Source: Spirochaetaceae bacterium (GTDB taxonomy: Bacteria; Spirochaetota; Spirochaetia; Treponematales; Breznakiellaceae). From it: 15,612 nt of DNA. How positions within the stretch are numbered: the stretch's first letter is position 1; every line of letters starts with the position of its first letter. The position numbers were made by a program, and so were the translations under genes. Under the pieces are notes generated by a model. The model saw nothing but the letters and a program-made list of their open reading frames with translations. It was not told where the DNA came from and searched no databases. Shown piece after piece: positions 6,781 through 13,714 of the stretch. The stretch spans positions 1-15,612 of the forward strand of contig JAIRPU010000182.1 in the NCBI GenBank assembly GCA_031256815.1, read 5' to 3'.

Positions 6781-7358
6781 AACGCGCCTGCTATAAAAGG
6801 CCCTGCGCGTTTTATTCTAAAAATTTGTTCAAGCAAAAGTACAATAAACAGGGCTGTTAACGCGAATTCAACGCCCTGCGCGGAAAAAGGCAGAAAATCG
6901 AGCGCCAGCGCGCCAATAACAGAGCCCGCTATCCAGTAAAACTGATTAAGCGCGCTTACAAAAAACATAAATACTCCACGCTCTTTTTCCTTTAAAATTG
7001 AATAATCAAACGAAGAGAGCAGCGCAAAAGTTTCGTCTGTAAGAGAAAAAATCAGATATGGTTTGTAGCGCGGGGCGGCATTATATTTTTCAAGCATAGT
7101 AATTCCGTAGGCGATATGGCGTGCGTTTACAATAAATTCAACGATAAGTATATTCAAAACGGGGCTGCCGGCGGCAAAAAGCGCAACGGCAATATACTGC
7201 CCAGCGCCCGCATAAATAATAACGCTCATTGCCAGAGCAACAAACCAGGGGTATTCCGCCGCGGAACACATAAGCCCAAACGCTACTCCTATTGCAATAT
7301 AACCCAGCATAACAGGAATTGAACAGCGAAAAGCGCGAAGAAAAAGAGCGTAGTTCAT
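6660..7358 (-). CDS. azlC: AzlC family branched-chain amino-acid exporter, large subunit
   Basis: A 232-residue polytopic membrane protein. It has the AzlC opening (FRCSIPVMLGYIAIGVAFG), an AGAGQYIAVALFAAG segment, NARHIAYG at about residues 84-91, and TDETFALLSS near 120, all typical of the AzlC/YgaZ family that exports branched-chain amino acids with AzlD/YgaH. Length is normal. The ATG at 7358 is 12 nt after the barrel gene's stop, with a modest AGGA upstream, so it is in one transcript with that gene. The azlD reading frame begins over its stop codon. It acts in the inner membrane. Confidence 0.93.
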   Translation of the reverse strand: MNYALFLRAFRCSIPVMLGYIAIGVAFGLMCSAAEYPWFVALAMSVIIYAGAGQYIAVALFAAGSPVLNILIVEFIVNARHIAYGITMLEKYNAAPRYKPYLIFSLTDETFALLSSFDYSILKEKERGVFMFFVSALNQFYWIAGSVIGALALDFLPFSAQGVEFALTALFIVLLLEQIFRIKRAGPFIAGALCAVLAVVFLPKNISIIAALAMSLAIVQLTQKLSFRRVKR

Positions 7359-7370
7359 CGCCCGTCATTC

Positions 7371-8201
7371 CTATCTGGGCATATAAATATCGCTTGGTTT
7401 TGAAGGAGTGGTTTTGCGCGCGCCGCCTGAGCCGCCGGACTTTCTTTTACTGCCGCCGCCACCGCCGCCAGACTCAAACACATTTGTAGAGCCAAAGTTG
7501 TAGCCTATCGATATGGTTAGCTGGCCGCCGGCTCCAAAGATTGTAGAATCTTTATATTCACTATTTTCGGCTATTCGCCTGCTAATTTCTGTTTCGCGGG
7601 GGGTATTAAATTTTATGTTAAAAGAAAGAGTACTGCGGATAAACAGCGACTCACTCAAAAGAAAATCACCGCCAAGCCCAATCTTAACAAGTATTGTGTT
7701 CCAATTCGACGGGTTTTCGTGATTATAGCTTGCCCCCTTATTGGCGCCTGCCCATTCCGCGTCTTCGGTATACTTCATGGCAAGGCATAATCTTGCCTCA
7801 AAACCCAATAAAGGGTAGAGCAAAAAATTGTTAAATTCAAAAGGATATTTTCCTATAAGTGAGATTACAATATAATTGCCGTCTAAAAGTATGGTGCCAT
7901 CGTGATTATCGACCTGCGCGGCCTCCGCTAGTGTAGGGTTGCCTTTTACGCTGTTCAGCAAACCGGCAAAGCCAAATGCCAGTTCGCCGTAAAAAAAATC
8001 ATAAAACGCATAAAAGCCGCCGGAAAAAATAGAATAATCAAATTCTCCTTCCAGCCCTGTTTGATATGCGCGGTTACCTTTAACTGATGTAATATTGAAC
8101 TCCCCTAAAGCTCCAAAGCCAAATATCAGGGGAAGCTCCAAACAATATGCCGCGGAAGTAGAGATAAAACACGCCGCAATTAAGGCCGATAACTTTTTCA
8201 C
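7371..8201 (-). CDS. outer-membrane beta-barrel protein with glycine-rich tail
   Basis: A 276-residue protein starting at GTG 8201 (AAGGGA about 9 nt upstream). An N-terminal signal peptide (KKLSALIAACFISTSAAYC) is followed by alternating aromatic/hydrophobic strands typical of a small outer-membrane barrel, the last near LTISIGYNFG. Unusually, ~35 more residues follow: six Gly, then a Ser/Lys/Arg/Gly/Thr/Pro-rich basic tail. It is the first gene of a likely operon with azlC and the AzlD-TPR frame, preceded by a promoter at 8233-8260. The family is not recognised by name; the barrel is inferred from pattern, cargo or binding partner is unknown. Confidence 0.82.
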   Translation of the reverse strand: MKKLSALIAACFISTSAAYCLELPLIFGFGALGEFNITSVKGNRAYQTGLEGEFDYSIFSGGFYAFYDFFYGELAFGFAGLLNSVKGNPTLAEAAQVDNHDGTILLDGNYIVISLIGKYPFEFNNFLLYPLLGFEARLCLAMKYTEDAEWAGANKGASYNHENPSNWNTILVKIGLGGDFLLSESLFIRSTLSFNIKFNTPRETEISRRIAENSEYKDSTIFGAGGQLTISIGYNFGSTNVFESGGGGGGSKRKSGGSGGARKTTPSKPSDIYMPR

Positions 8202-8232
8202 AAAGATAATCCCTTAGCCATTATCGGAAATC

Positions 8233-8260
8233 TTTATAAAAACTTTAATTAACACCTCAA
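8233..8260 (-). promoter_or_regulatory. promoter of the barrel-azlC-azlD/TPR operon
   Basis: On the minus strand TTGAGG (8255-8260) and TATAAA (8233-8238) are 16 bp apart, with about 31 nt from the -10 box to the GTG start at 8201. Both boxes match the sigma-70 consensus reasonably. It lies just downstream of the hairpin at 8300-8361. Confidence 0.55.
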
Positions 8261-8299
8261 AACAGGTATAAATCAATAAAAAACACGAAGCTGACAAAA

Positions 8300-8361
8300 G
8301 CGGCAAAACATAAAATGCTGTTTTTAAAGACGGGCGTCTGAAACAGATTTTGTTTTGCCGC
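8300..8361 (-). terminator. long three-tier hairpin, probable terminator of the small secreted protein gene
   Basis: The outer arms GCGGCAAAAC and GTTTTGCCGC pair perfectly; inside, AAAAT/ATTTT and CTGTTT/AAACAG pair with small bulges; the tip is AGAC/GTCT. Read on the minus strand it lies 17 nt after the stop at 8378 and is followed by TTTT. A terminator is the simplest reading. Confidence 0.6.
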
Positions 8362-8377
8362 CTGGCGTTTTAATTTT

Positions 8378-8836
8378 TTACCATCTTCGGCCGCGCGGCA
8401 TAAACGGGCCATCCTTTTCTGAATTGTTTGCCGGCGCAAGTTCATACTCTTTGCCGCCAATACTAATTTTTACCGGACGCAGCATTTTAAAAGCGCTTTC
8501 CTGCTGCAGCTGCCATGCGTTACCCGTAACAGTTACTTTTGCGCCTTCTTTTAATCCGTCAATAAATCCAATAAAACGATGCAAACCTGCAATAAAATAT
8601 GTAGTTTCGCCGTCCTTTATTGCTATTTGCCCCTGCGCTAAACTTAAATTGCCGGTAAGCGACACTTCTTCCGCCTTGGCGCGGACGCCGCGCGGTTCAA
8701 TATGCCTGCCGCCTCCCCTGCCCCAGGTTCCGCAGCCGTCAATATGCCTGCCGCCATTGCTCCATGCACCGCCCTGCGCCGGCATTAAAGCGGCGGCAGC
8801 ACAGGCAAAACAAAACGCAAAAACTGCTTTCTTCAT
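8378..8836 (-). CDS. small secreted protein with GGRHI repeats and OB-fold-like domain
   Basis: A 152-residue protein. I choose ATG 8836 because an AGGAG lies 9 nt upstream and a signal peptide follows (MKKAVFAFCFACAAAALMP); an upstream start at 8875 would add 13 residues before it. After the signal there is a Gly/Arg/His-rich linker with two GGRHI(D/E) copies, then a domain of ~90 residues (VSLTGNLSLAQGQIAIK ... VTVTGNAW ... ISIGGKEYEL) whose strand pattern resembles bacterial periplasmic OB-fold proteins. Ends GPFMPRGRRW. No named family recognised; ligand unknown. His/Cys in the linker could bind metal, but that is a guess. It sits alone between two barrel genes and is likely periplasmic. 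Confidence 0.82.
   Translation of the reverse strand: MKKAVFAFCFACAAAALMPAQGGAWSNGGRHIDGCGTWGRGGGRHIEPRGVRAKAEEVSLTGNLSLAQGQIAIKDGETTYFIAGLHRFIGFIDGLKEGAKVTVTGNAWQLQQESAFKMLRPVKISIGGKEYELAPANNSEKDGPFMPRGRRW
8697..8755 (-). repeat. two perfect 17-bp direct repeats in the small secreted protein gene
   Basis: TCAATATGCCTGCCGCC occurs at 8697-8713 and 8739-8755, 42 bp (14 codons) apart and in the same frame; each copy encodes GGRHI on the minus strand. Identity at the DNA level suggests a recent in-frame duplication or conversion. Confidence 0.85.
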
Positions 8837-8954
8837 AAAAAATTTCTCCTGTCCAATTGTTTTAGACGTACACATAATTTGTGCGCGTCATTGTGATATT
8901 CATAAAACAAGCCCGGCAGCGCATGGTTACACAAAATGCGCCGTAAATTTGTGA

Positions 8955-10124
8955 TTAAAATTGAAAGCCAATCCTTAAAACCGGTATAATGTATTGCGGA
9001 GGCGGATTGTCTACAGAAAACAAGTAAAGATACTCCGCGCCGGCGTCAATATAAAAAGTGGGCAAAATGTACCAGCCAAAGGAAGCGCCTGCGCCTGCCG
9101 CCAGAATCCATGCATGCCGCTGGGGCGAAACAAGGTCGCCTTCGCGCAGTTTTACATCGTTTAACACAACAAACCCTAAGCCGCCGCGCAGGCTTATTTT
9201 AAATTTACGCATTACAGGAATAACGCATACAAGGTTTAGTTTAAGGTCAATTAACTGCGCCGAAATTTCGTAACTTGAATAGCCGGGGTTGGTAACAGGG
9301 GCAGAAAGATAATGAAAGCCCCCCTGAAATTCAAACCCGCTTTGAATTTTAAAAATTCGCCATGGCGTCCAGCCAATATGCATTGAAACGCCCGCAGGGA
9401 AAAAATTGGTTCCAAAATAATCGTTAAAAAGGCCTGGAAGCGCTATAAGCGGCGCATAGCCTTCCATAAAATAATAACGCCTTATAAATACAAAATCGCC
9501 TTCGCTCCGGCTGCTTATACGAAAATTCCGCAAAGAATCGCTTAATGCACCGGGGTTTTCTATAATAATTTCAAACAGGCCTTCGCTTAACGAGGCCCGG
9601 TTGAATTCGAGTTTTGCGCTGTTGCCGTCTGGAGCGCGAATTACACGTTTTGCAGAAATCTCCACTCCATTGTTTGAACGCAGCTTAAAAACAGATTCGT
9701 TTAATATATTTGAACCAAAAATTTCAAGCTCATATTCAGCTTCACCGGTATCAAGATAAAAAAACTCAGGCTCTGCCCTTAGCAATTCAGGCTGAAAAAT
9801 CTGGTGTATTATAAGACTTGCCCAGGGCCTTACAGAGGGACGCCGTCCCAAAAGGTCGCTTGGAGTTAAACGGTAGCGGTATGTGCCGTGTAAAAGTGAA
9901 ACTTCAACAAAGTTTTCCGCTGTGGTTTCTGTAAAAACCAGATTCCAAAAGCCGTCTTTAAACTGTTCAATTTCAATAAGATAGTCCAGCGCCGCTTCGT
10001 CTTTTTGCCATTCTATACGTTGAACAATACGCCTGTTTATTTCTTCCCTGTAACTAAGGTCAGGCGCGGAATACAACGTAAGTACCGGCAAAATAATGAA
10101 TATGATTTTAAGACAAAGCCGCAA
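8955..10124 (-). CDS. outer-membrane beta-barrel protein with N-terminal Ig/IPT-like domain
   Basis: A 389-residue protein starting at TTG 10124, with AGGAG 8 nt upstream and a clear signal peptide (LCLKIIFIILPVLTLYSAP). Residues ~25-105 form a fibronectin-like strand-rich part (WNLVFTET ... YRYRLTPSD), ~130-205 an IPT/Ig-like domain (YELEIFGSNI ... GLFEIIIENPG), and ~215-389 an outer-membrane barrel that ends with a typical terminal strand, RIGFQF, whose final Phe fits the BAM targeting signal. Similar architectures occur in treponemal envelope proteins, but I cannot name it. It is transcribed divergently from the TPR gene at 10248, suggesting related envelope roles. No partner enzymes are visible. 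Confidence 0.88.
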   Translation of the reverse strand: MRLCLKIIFIILPVLTLYSAPDLSYREEINRRIVQRIEWQKDEAALDYLIEIEQFKDGFWNLVFTETTAENFVEVSLLHGTYRYRLTPSDLLGRRPSVRPWASLIIHQIFQPELLRAEPEFFYLDTGEAEYELEIFGSNILNESVFKLRSNNGVEISAKRVIRAPDGNSAKLEFNRASLSEGLFEIIIENPGALSDSLRNFRISSRSEGDFVFIRRYYFMEGYAPLIALPGLFNDYFGTNFFPAGVSMHIGWTPWRIFKIQSGFEFQGGFHYLSAPVTNPGYSSYEISAQLIDLKLNLVCVIPVMRKFKISLRGGLGFVVLNDVKLREGDLVSPQRHAWILAAGAGASFGWYILPTFYIDAGAEYLYLFSVDNPPPQYIIPVLRIGFQF

Positions 10125-10141
10125 ATATAGTACTCCTTTTC

Positions 10142-10172
10142 CTTAATCGGTGTTTTGTTAAAACAGCATTAG
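10142..10172. promoter_or_regulatory. dyad in the divergent intergenic region, possible operator
   Basis: TGTTTT (10151-10156) and AAAACA (10160-10165) form a 6-bp inverted repeat around GTT, with weaker outer arms CTTAAT and ATTAG. It lies between the divergent starts at 10124 and 10248. It may be a binding site for a regulator of both genes; no other evidence supports this. Confidence 0.3.
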
Positions 10173-10175
10173 TTT

Positions 10176-10202
10176 TTTACAATACGGCAAACAAATTATA
10201 AA
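10176..10202 (+). promoter_or_regulatory. promoter of the TPR gene
   Basis: TTTACA (10176-10181) and TATAAA (10197-10202) are 15 bp apart, slightly short. The -10 box is only 3 nt before the GTG at 10206, which argues that translation starts at the later GTG (10248). Confidence 0.5.
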
Positions 10203-10247
10203 CCTGTGCAGATTGAATTTTTTGCCGCGATTTCCGATAATTGTAGC

Positions 10248-11384
10248 GTGAAGCCGTTTTTTGCAGCGCTGTTCATTTTTTTATCCGGTTTTTATGCTGC
10301 GGCGCAGGCGCGTTTTCCGCGTCTGCCCCCTGAACGCCCGTTTTGGTTTATTTTGGAAGAAGGTAAAAAAGCGTTCAGGGAAGGCGAATATGGCGTAGCG
10401 CTGGATTTGTTTGAGGAAGCGCGGGCAGAGCGCAGAACACGCTATACGCGCATGGAAACGATTTTTATCAATTTGCTTTCTATTGGCGAAGTACGAAAAT
10501 TTAATGATTCACTTGAATCTGTAGAAAAATACATAGAAGAACGCAATCAATTTGACGCCGCTGCCGCCATGCAGGAACTTTACTACAGGGTTGGCAGAGA
10601 CGCCCTTAAAAATTCATCAAAAATCGCGCTGGGGATGTTTGGCCGCCTAAAAGAATACCCGGAAGCGGAGTACTGGATTGGCGAAGTTTACAGGCTGGAA
10701 GGCGAATGGACAATAGCGTTAAAGCAGTATCGCAGCGCCCTTGCGCATTTGGTTGATGAAGAATTGCCCGCCAAACGAATAGAGCTTTACTATAAAATTG
10801 CCGGCGTCCACAGTTCTACACAAAACTGGGGGCAGATGGAAGAATCCTTAAATGAAATTCTAAAAACCGAAAAACTTTGGAATGGAACTGAAAACTTCGC
10901 ACGTCAGGCAATGGCGCGGACGCTTGGTTCCGAAGGTATAAACAGATTTTTGCAGATGTACCGTTACGAAAATAACGACACCGAAAAAGCGCACAGGCTT
11001 TTGGGCGAATTTTGTTATAAATCCGGGCGCTATCCTCTTGCAGAAAATCATCTTGCATTTGCCGTAATGGAGCAAAATACGGTTTTAATAAGCGAAGCAA
11101 TTCGCAAACGCTACAATTTTAGCTTTACTTCGCTTGAAGAGCTGATGAACGAAATATCAAGACGAAAAGATTTAAAAGAATATATGAATGAAGTTGAATA
11201 CTTCAGAACGCTTTACTATCTTGGCGCGGCGCTGCACGCTAACGGCAAAACGGCGCAGGCAAAGGGCATCTGGCAATTTCTTGCCTCATCAAAAGAAACT
11301 GACGAATGGGGCAGAAGAGCGCAAACTCAGCTGCGCGCGCCTTTTGTAGAACCTGCCATTGGCGTAAAAACCGCAAACAGATAA
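10248..11384 (+). CDS. periplasmic TPR protein
   Basis: A 378-residue protein from GTG 10248. This start gives a clean signal peptide (KPFFAALFIFLSGFYAAAQ); the GTG at 10206 would place 14 residues before it and would sit almost on the -10 box. The mature part is helical with TPR-like repeats, e.g. REGEYGVALDLFEEARAER early, then repeated pairs through YRLEGEWTIALKQYRSAL, YKSGRYPLAENHLAFAV and GAALHANGKTAQAKGIW near the C-terminus. TPR proteins act as binding scaffolds; the partner is unknown, but the divergent neighbour is an outer-membrane barrel protein. It ends 8 nt from the convergent MATE gene with no terminator between. Confidence 0.85.
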   Translation: MKPFFAALFIFLSGFYAAAQARFPRLPPERPFWFILEEGKKAFREGEYGVALDLFEEARAERRTRYTRMETIFINLLSIGEVRKFNDSLESVEKYIEERNQFDAAAAMQELYYRVGRDALKNSSKIALGMFGRLKEYPEAEYWIGEVYRLEGEWTIALKQYRSALAHLVDEELPAKRIELYYKIAGVHSSTQNWGQMEESLNEILKTEKLWNGTENFARQAMARTLGSEGINRFLQMYRYENNDTEKAHRLLGEFCYKSGRYPLAENHLAFAVMEQNTVLISEAIRKRYNFSFTSLEELMNEISRRKDLKEYMNEVEYFRTLYYLGAALHANGKTAQAKGIWQFLASSKETDEWGRRAQTQLRAPFVEPAIGVKTANR

Positions 11385-11392
11385 TCAAAAAA

Positions 11393-12748
11393 TTAACAGG
11401 GTTTAAAACGCCTGCGCCAGCGTGTAACAAAAAATACCGAACGCACTATCCAATCGCATACCATAGCATACCAAATTGACATTGCGCCAAGTTCAAAAAA
11501 AAGCGCGAATACATAGGAAAGCCCTACGCGTACAATCCACATGGATAAAAACGAAACAGCCATTGTACGGCGCGCGTCTCCTGCGGCGCGAAGCGAAGCG
11601 GGTAAAACAAAAGAAACAGGCCATATTACCATGCCGCAAATTCCATGCAGCAAAAACATTTTTCGCGTAAGAATTGCAGTGTCGTTTTGCAAATTAAAAA
11701 AATCTATTACCTGCCTTGCCCATATTATAAAAGGCATAGTCGTTAACGCAAGCGTTATATAAGTTATTACAAGCAGTTTCCGGTTAAGATATACCGCTTC
11801 TTCTTTTTTGCCGGCGCCAAGCGTCTGCCCCACAACAGTTATCATTGCAAAACTCATCGCTATTCCCGGTATGCAGCTAAGTTCACAAAGTTTATTTGCC
11901 GCCGCATTTGCCGCCATCGCCGCTGTTCCAAAACCTGCCATAAGCGTAAGCACAAGAATTTTACCAATTTGAAACACGCTGTTTTCAACACTGTTCGGCA
12001 CGCCTATTGCAAGAATTTTTTGAATAATCTTTATGTCCGGTTTAAAACGGTGCAGTCCGCTTATAATTATTGCGGGTTTGTTTTTATATGGACGCCCGCG
12101 GTATAACAGGGCAAGCAAAAACAGCGCGGCAATTCCACGCGAAACAAGCGTTGGTATGGCAACTCCTTCTACGCCCCATCCCAGGACATAAAGGCAAAAT
12201 GCATTACCGCCTATATTTAACACATTTACAAGAAACGAAGCCGCCATGGAAACCGACGAATTGCCCTGCGCCCTGAACAATGCCGCCACAGAGTTGTAAA
12301 GCGCAACAAGCGGATAGCTAAGCAATGAATAAAAAAAATAAATTTTAGCATCGCGCATTACATTTTGTTCAACATCTCCAAATATCAAATTTAAAATTTG
12401 ACTCTGAAAAACAAGCCCCGCTGTTGTAATTACAAACGAAATAAACAGGCTTGTCCAAATTAGCTGCTTTGCCGTTATCGAAATCATCTGGACAGAACGG
12501 CTGCCAAAATAATGTGCGCATACCACAGCGCCGCCTGTTGCAAGCGCGCCAAATACGCCGATTACAAGTATATTAATGCTGTCTCCAATCGAAACCGCGG
12601 AAACAGCGCCTTCGCCCAGAGATGCAACCATAAGCACGTCAAAAAAACCGAGCGTTATATTTAGTATTTGTTCAATAATAAGCGGAAGAATTAATGAAAC
12701 AAGGTCGCTATTTGAAAACAAAGCGGAGCCGGCGGCGCTCCCCTTCAT
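11393..12748 (-). CDS. MATE family multidrug/Na+-driven efflux protein
   Basis: A 451-residue inner-membrane protein with about 12 hydrophobic segments in two homologous halves. Family-type features include the early SLILPLIIEQILNITLGF and DVLMVASLGEGAVSAVS (N-half) and AANKLCELSCIPGIAMSFA with VVGQTLGAGKKEEA (C-half). MATE proteins export cationic drugs or metabolites using Na+ or H+ gradients; the substrate cannot be read from sequence. Its ATG overlaps the proC stop (ATGA), so it is translationally coupled to proC. Length is usual. Converges on the TPR gene with an 8-nt gap. Confidence 0.95.
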   Translation of the reverse strand: MKGSAAGSALFSNSDLVSLILPLIIEQILNITLGFFDVLMVASLGEGAVSAVSIGDSINILVIGVFGALATGGAVVCAHYFGSRSVQMISITAKQLIWTSLFISFVITTAGLVFQSQILNLIFGDVEQNVMRDAKIYFFYSLLSYPLVALYNSVAALFRAQGNSSVSMAASFLVNVLNIGGNAFCLYVLGWGVEGVAIPTLVSRGIAALFLLALLYRGRPYKNKPAIIISGLHRFKPDIKIIQKILAIGVPNSVENSVFQIGKILVLTLMAGFGTAAMAANAAANKLCELSCIPGIAMSFAMITVVGQTLGAGKKEEAVYLNRKLLVITYITLALTTMPFIIWARQVIDFFNLQNDTAILTRKMFLLHGICGMVIWPVSFVLPASLRAAGDARRTMAVSFLSMWIVRVGLSYVFALFFELGAMSIWYAMVCDWIVRSVFFVTRWRRRFKPC

Positions 12749-13575
12749 TTAGAATCTGGATTTGTGTTCAACGGGAAAAGCCGTTCAAATTTTGAAGCGG
12801 CCGCGCTTACCGCTTCAATAAGCGCCGAGCGAAACGCCCTTCCTTCAAGCGCCGCAATGCCCTCTATCGACGTGCCGCCGGGGGAACAAACCGCGTCTTT
12901 TAATACAGCCGGATGCCTGCCGCCCTGGAACAGCAATTTTCCTGTTCCCCAAAGCGTTTTGGCGGCAAGCCTGAGCGAAAGCTCGCGCGGCAAACCTTCT
13001 TTTACAGCGCCGTCGGCAAGCGCTTCGGCAAACAGCGCCGCATAAGCCGGCCCGGAGCCTGCAAGCGCGGCAAGCGCGGCAAGCTGCGCCTCGTTTATCC
13101 ATTCTACCTGCGCTACCGGAGCAAAAAGCCGCACGGCAAAATCACGCTCTTCTTCGTTAAAGTCTGTTTCATTGGTAAACGCTATAATGCCTTCTCCAAC
13201 CTGAACAGGGGTATTAGGCATGGTAATAAGCACCCGCGTTTTAACTCCCCAAAGGCTCTTGCGAAGTTCGCTATAACCAAGCCCCGCCACAATAGAAAGC
13301 AGCGCTTTGCCGTTTATGGAAGGGCAAAGCGAACGTATTAATTCATGCGCATCTTTTGGTTTTACCGCAATAATTACAATATCTGCAAAAGCGGCAAGCG
13401 CGGCCGGGGTTTCGCAAATTGCCGCACCCGCATCGCGGGCAGCGATTTTGCCGTCTTCCGAGTTTGAAAGAACAGCTATATTTTCCGGCAAACAAACACG
13501 CGCGCCGGTAAACGCCTTTAACAGCGCCTGCCCCATGTTGCCCATGCCTGCAAAACCGATTTTTGCTACACTCAT
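12745..13575 (-). CDS. proC: pyrroline-5-carboxylate reductase
   Basis: A 276-residue cytoplasmic enzyme for the last step of proline synthesis: 1-pyrroline-5-carboxylate plus NAD(P)H to proline. The Rossmann motif G10-M-G12-N-M-G15 is at the N-terminus, IVIIAVKPKDAHEL follows near 70, ITMPNTPVQVGEG near 120, and the family signature region has ALAGSGPAYAALF and later CSPGGTSIEGIAALE. Length fits the family. The ATG at 13575 has no Shine-Dalgarno; TAAAAT lies 6 nt upstream. It overlaps the MATE gene by 4 nt (ATGA). Confidence 0.97.
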   Translation of the reverse strand: MSVAKIGFAGMGNMGQALLKAFTGARVCLPENIAVLSNSEDGKIAARDAGAAICETPAALAAFADIVIIAVKPKDAHELIRSLCPSINGKALLSIVAGLGYSELRKSLWGVKTRVLITMPNTPVQVGEGIIAFTNETDFNEEERDFAVRLFAPVAQVEWINEAQLAALAALAGSGPAYAALFAEALADGAVKEGLPRELSLRLAAKTLWGTGKLLFQGGRHPAVLKDAVCSPGGTSIEGIAALEGRAFRSALIEAVSAAASKFERLFPLNTNPDSK

Positions 13576-13581
13576 GGTTTT

Positions 13582-13611
13582 ATTTTAACAAATGATAATT
13601 GGTTAAGTCGA
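13582..13611 (-). promoter_or_regulatory. promoter of proC (leaderless arrangement)
   Basis: On the minus strand TCGACT (13606-13611, 4 of 6 matches) and TAAAAT (13582-13587, 5 of 6) are 18 bp apart. The -10 ends 6 nt before the ATG at 13575, so the mRNA would start at the start codon. It is back-to-back with the restriction-modification promoter. Confidence 0.55.
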
Positions 13612-13616
13612 GTCCC

Positions 13617-13645
13617 TTGCCATTTTTCCAAATTTCAGGCATAAT
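13617..13645 (+). promoter_or_regulatory. promoter of the restriction-modification gene
   Basis: TTGCCA (13617-13622) and CATAAT (13640-13645) are separated by 17 bp, a good sigma-70 match. Predicted start is near 13652, giving a leader of about 60 nt. The -35 box lies 5 bp from the proC -35 box on the other strand. Confidence 0.65.
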
Positions 13646-13659
13646 CGAGCTTGTTCTGC

Positions 13660-13696
13660 AGACTGGGTGAGTCTCCGCAAAATGGGAAGCATTTTG
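13660..13696 (+). promoter_or_regulatory. two short hairpins in the leader of the restriction-modification gene
   Basis: AGACT/AGTCT around GGGTG (13660-13674) is followed by CAAAATG/CATTTTG around GGAAG (13678-13696). The second stem is a perfect 7 bp and ends 18 nt before the ATG. They could affect translation or mRNA stability; there is no direct evidence. Confidence 0.4.
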
Positions 13697-13714
13697 TATT
13701 TTTGAAGAAAAATT

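Noticed and set aside
8257..8460. Short minus-strand frame across the 8300-8361 hairpin
   Set aside because: It overlaps the end of the secreted-protein gene in another frame and runs through a long hairpin; no ribosome binding site or recognisable features.
8880..8954. GCGCAT/ATGCGC stem after the barrel gene as a terminator
   Set aside because: The stem is only 6 bp with an 11-nt loop and no adjacent T run on the minus strand.
12764..13588. Plus-strand frames opposite proC
   Set aside because: proC shows all family signatures on the minus strand; the opposite frames have biased, unrecognisable translations.
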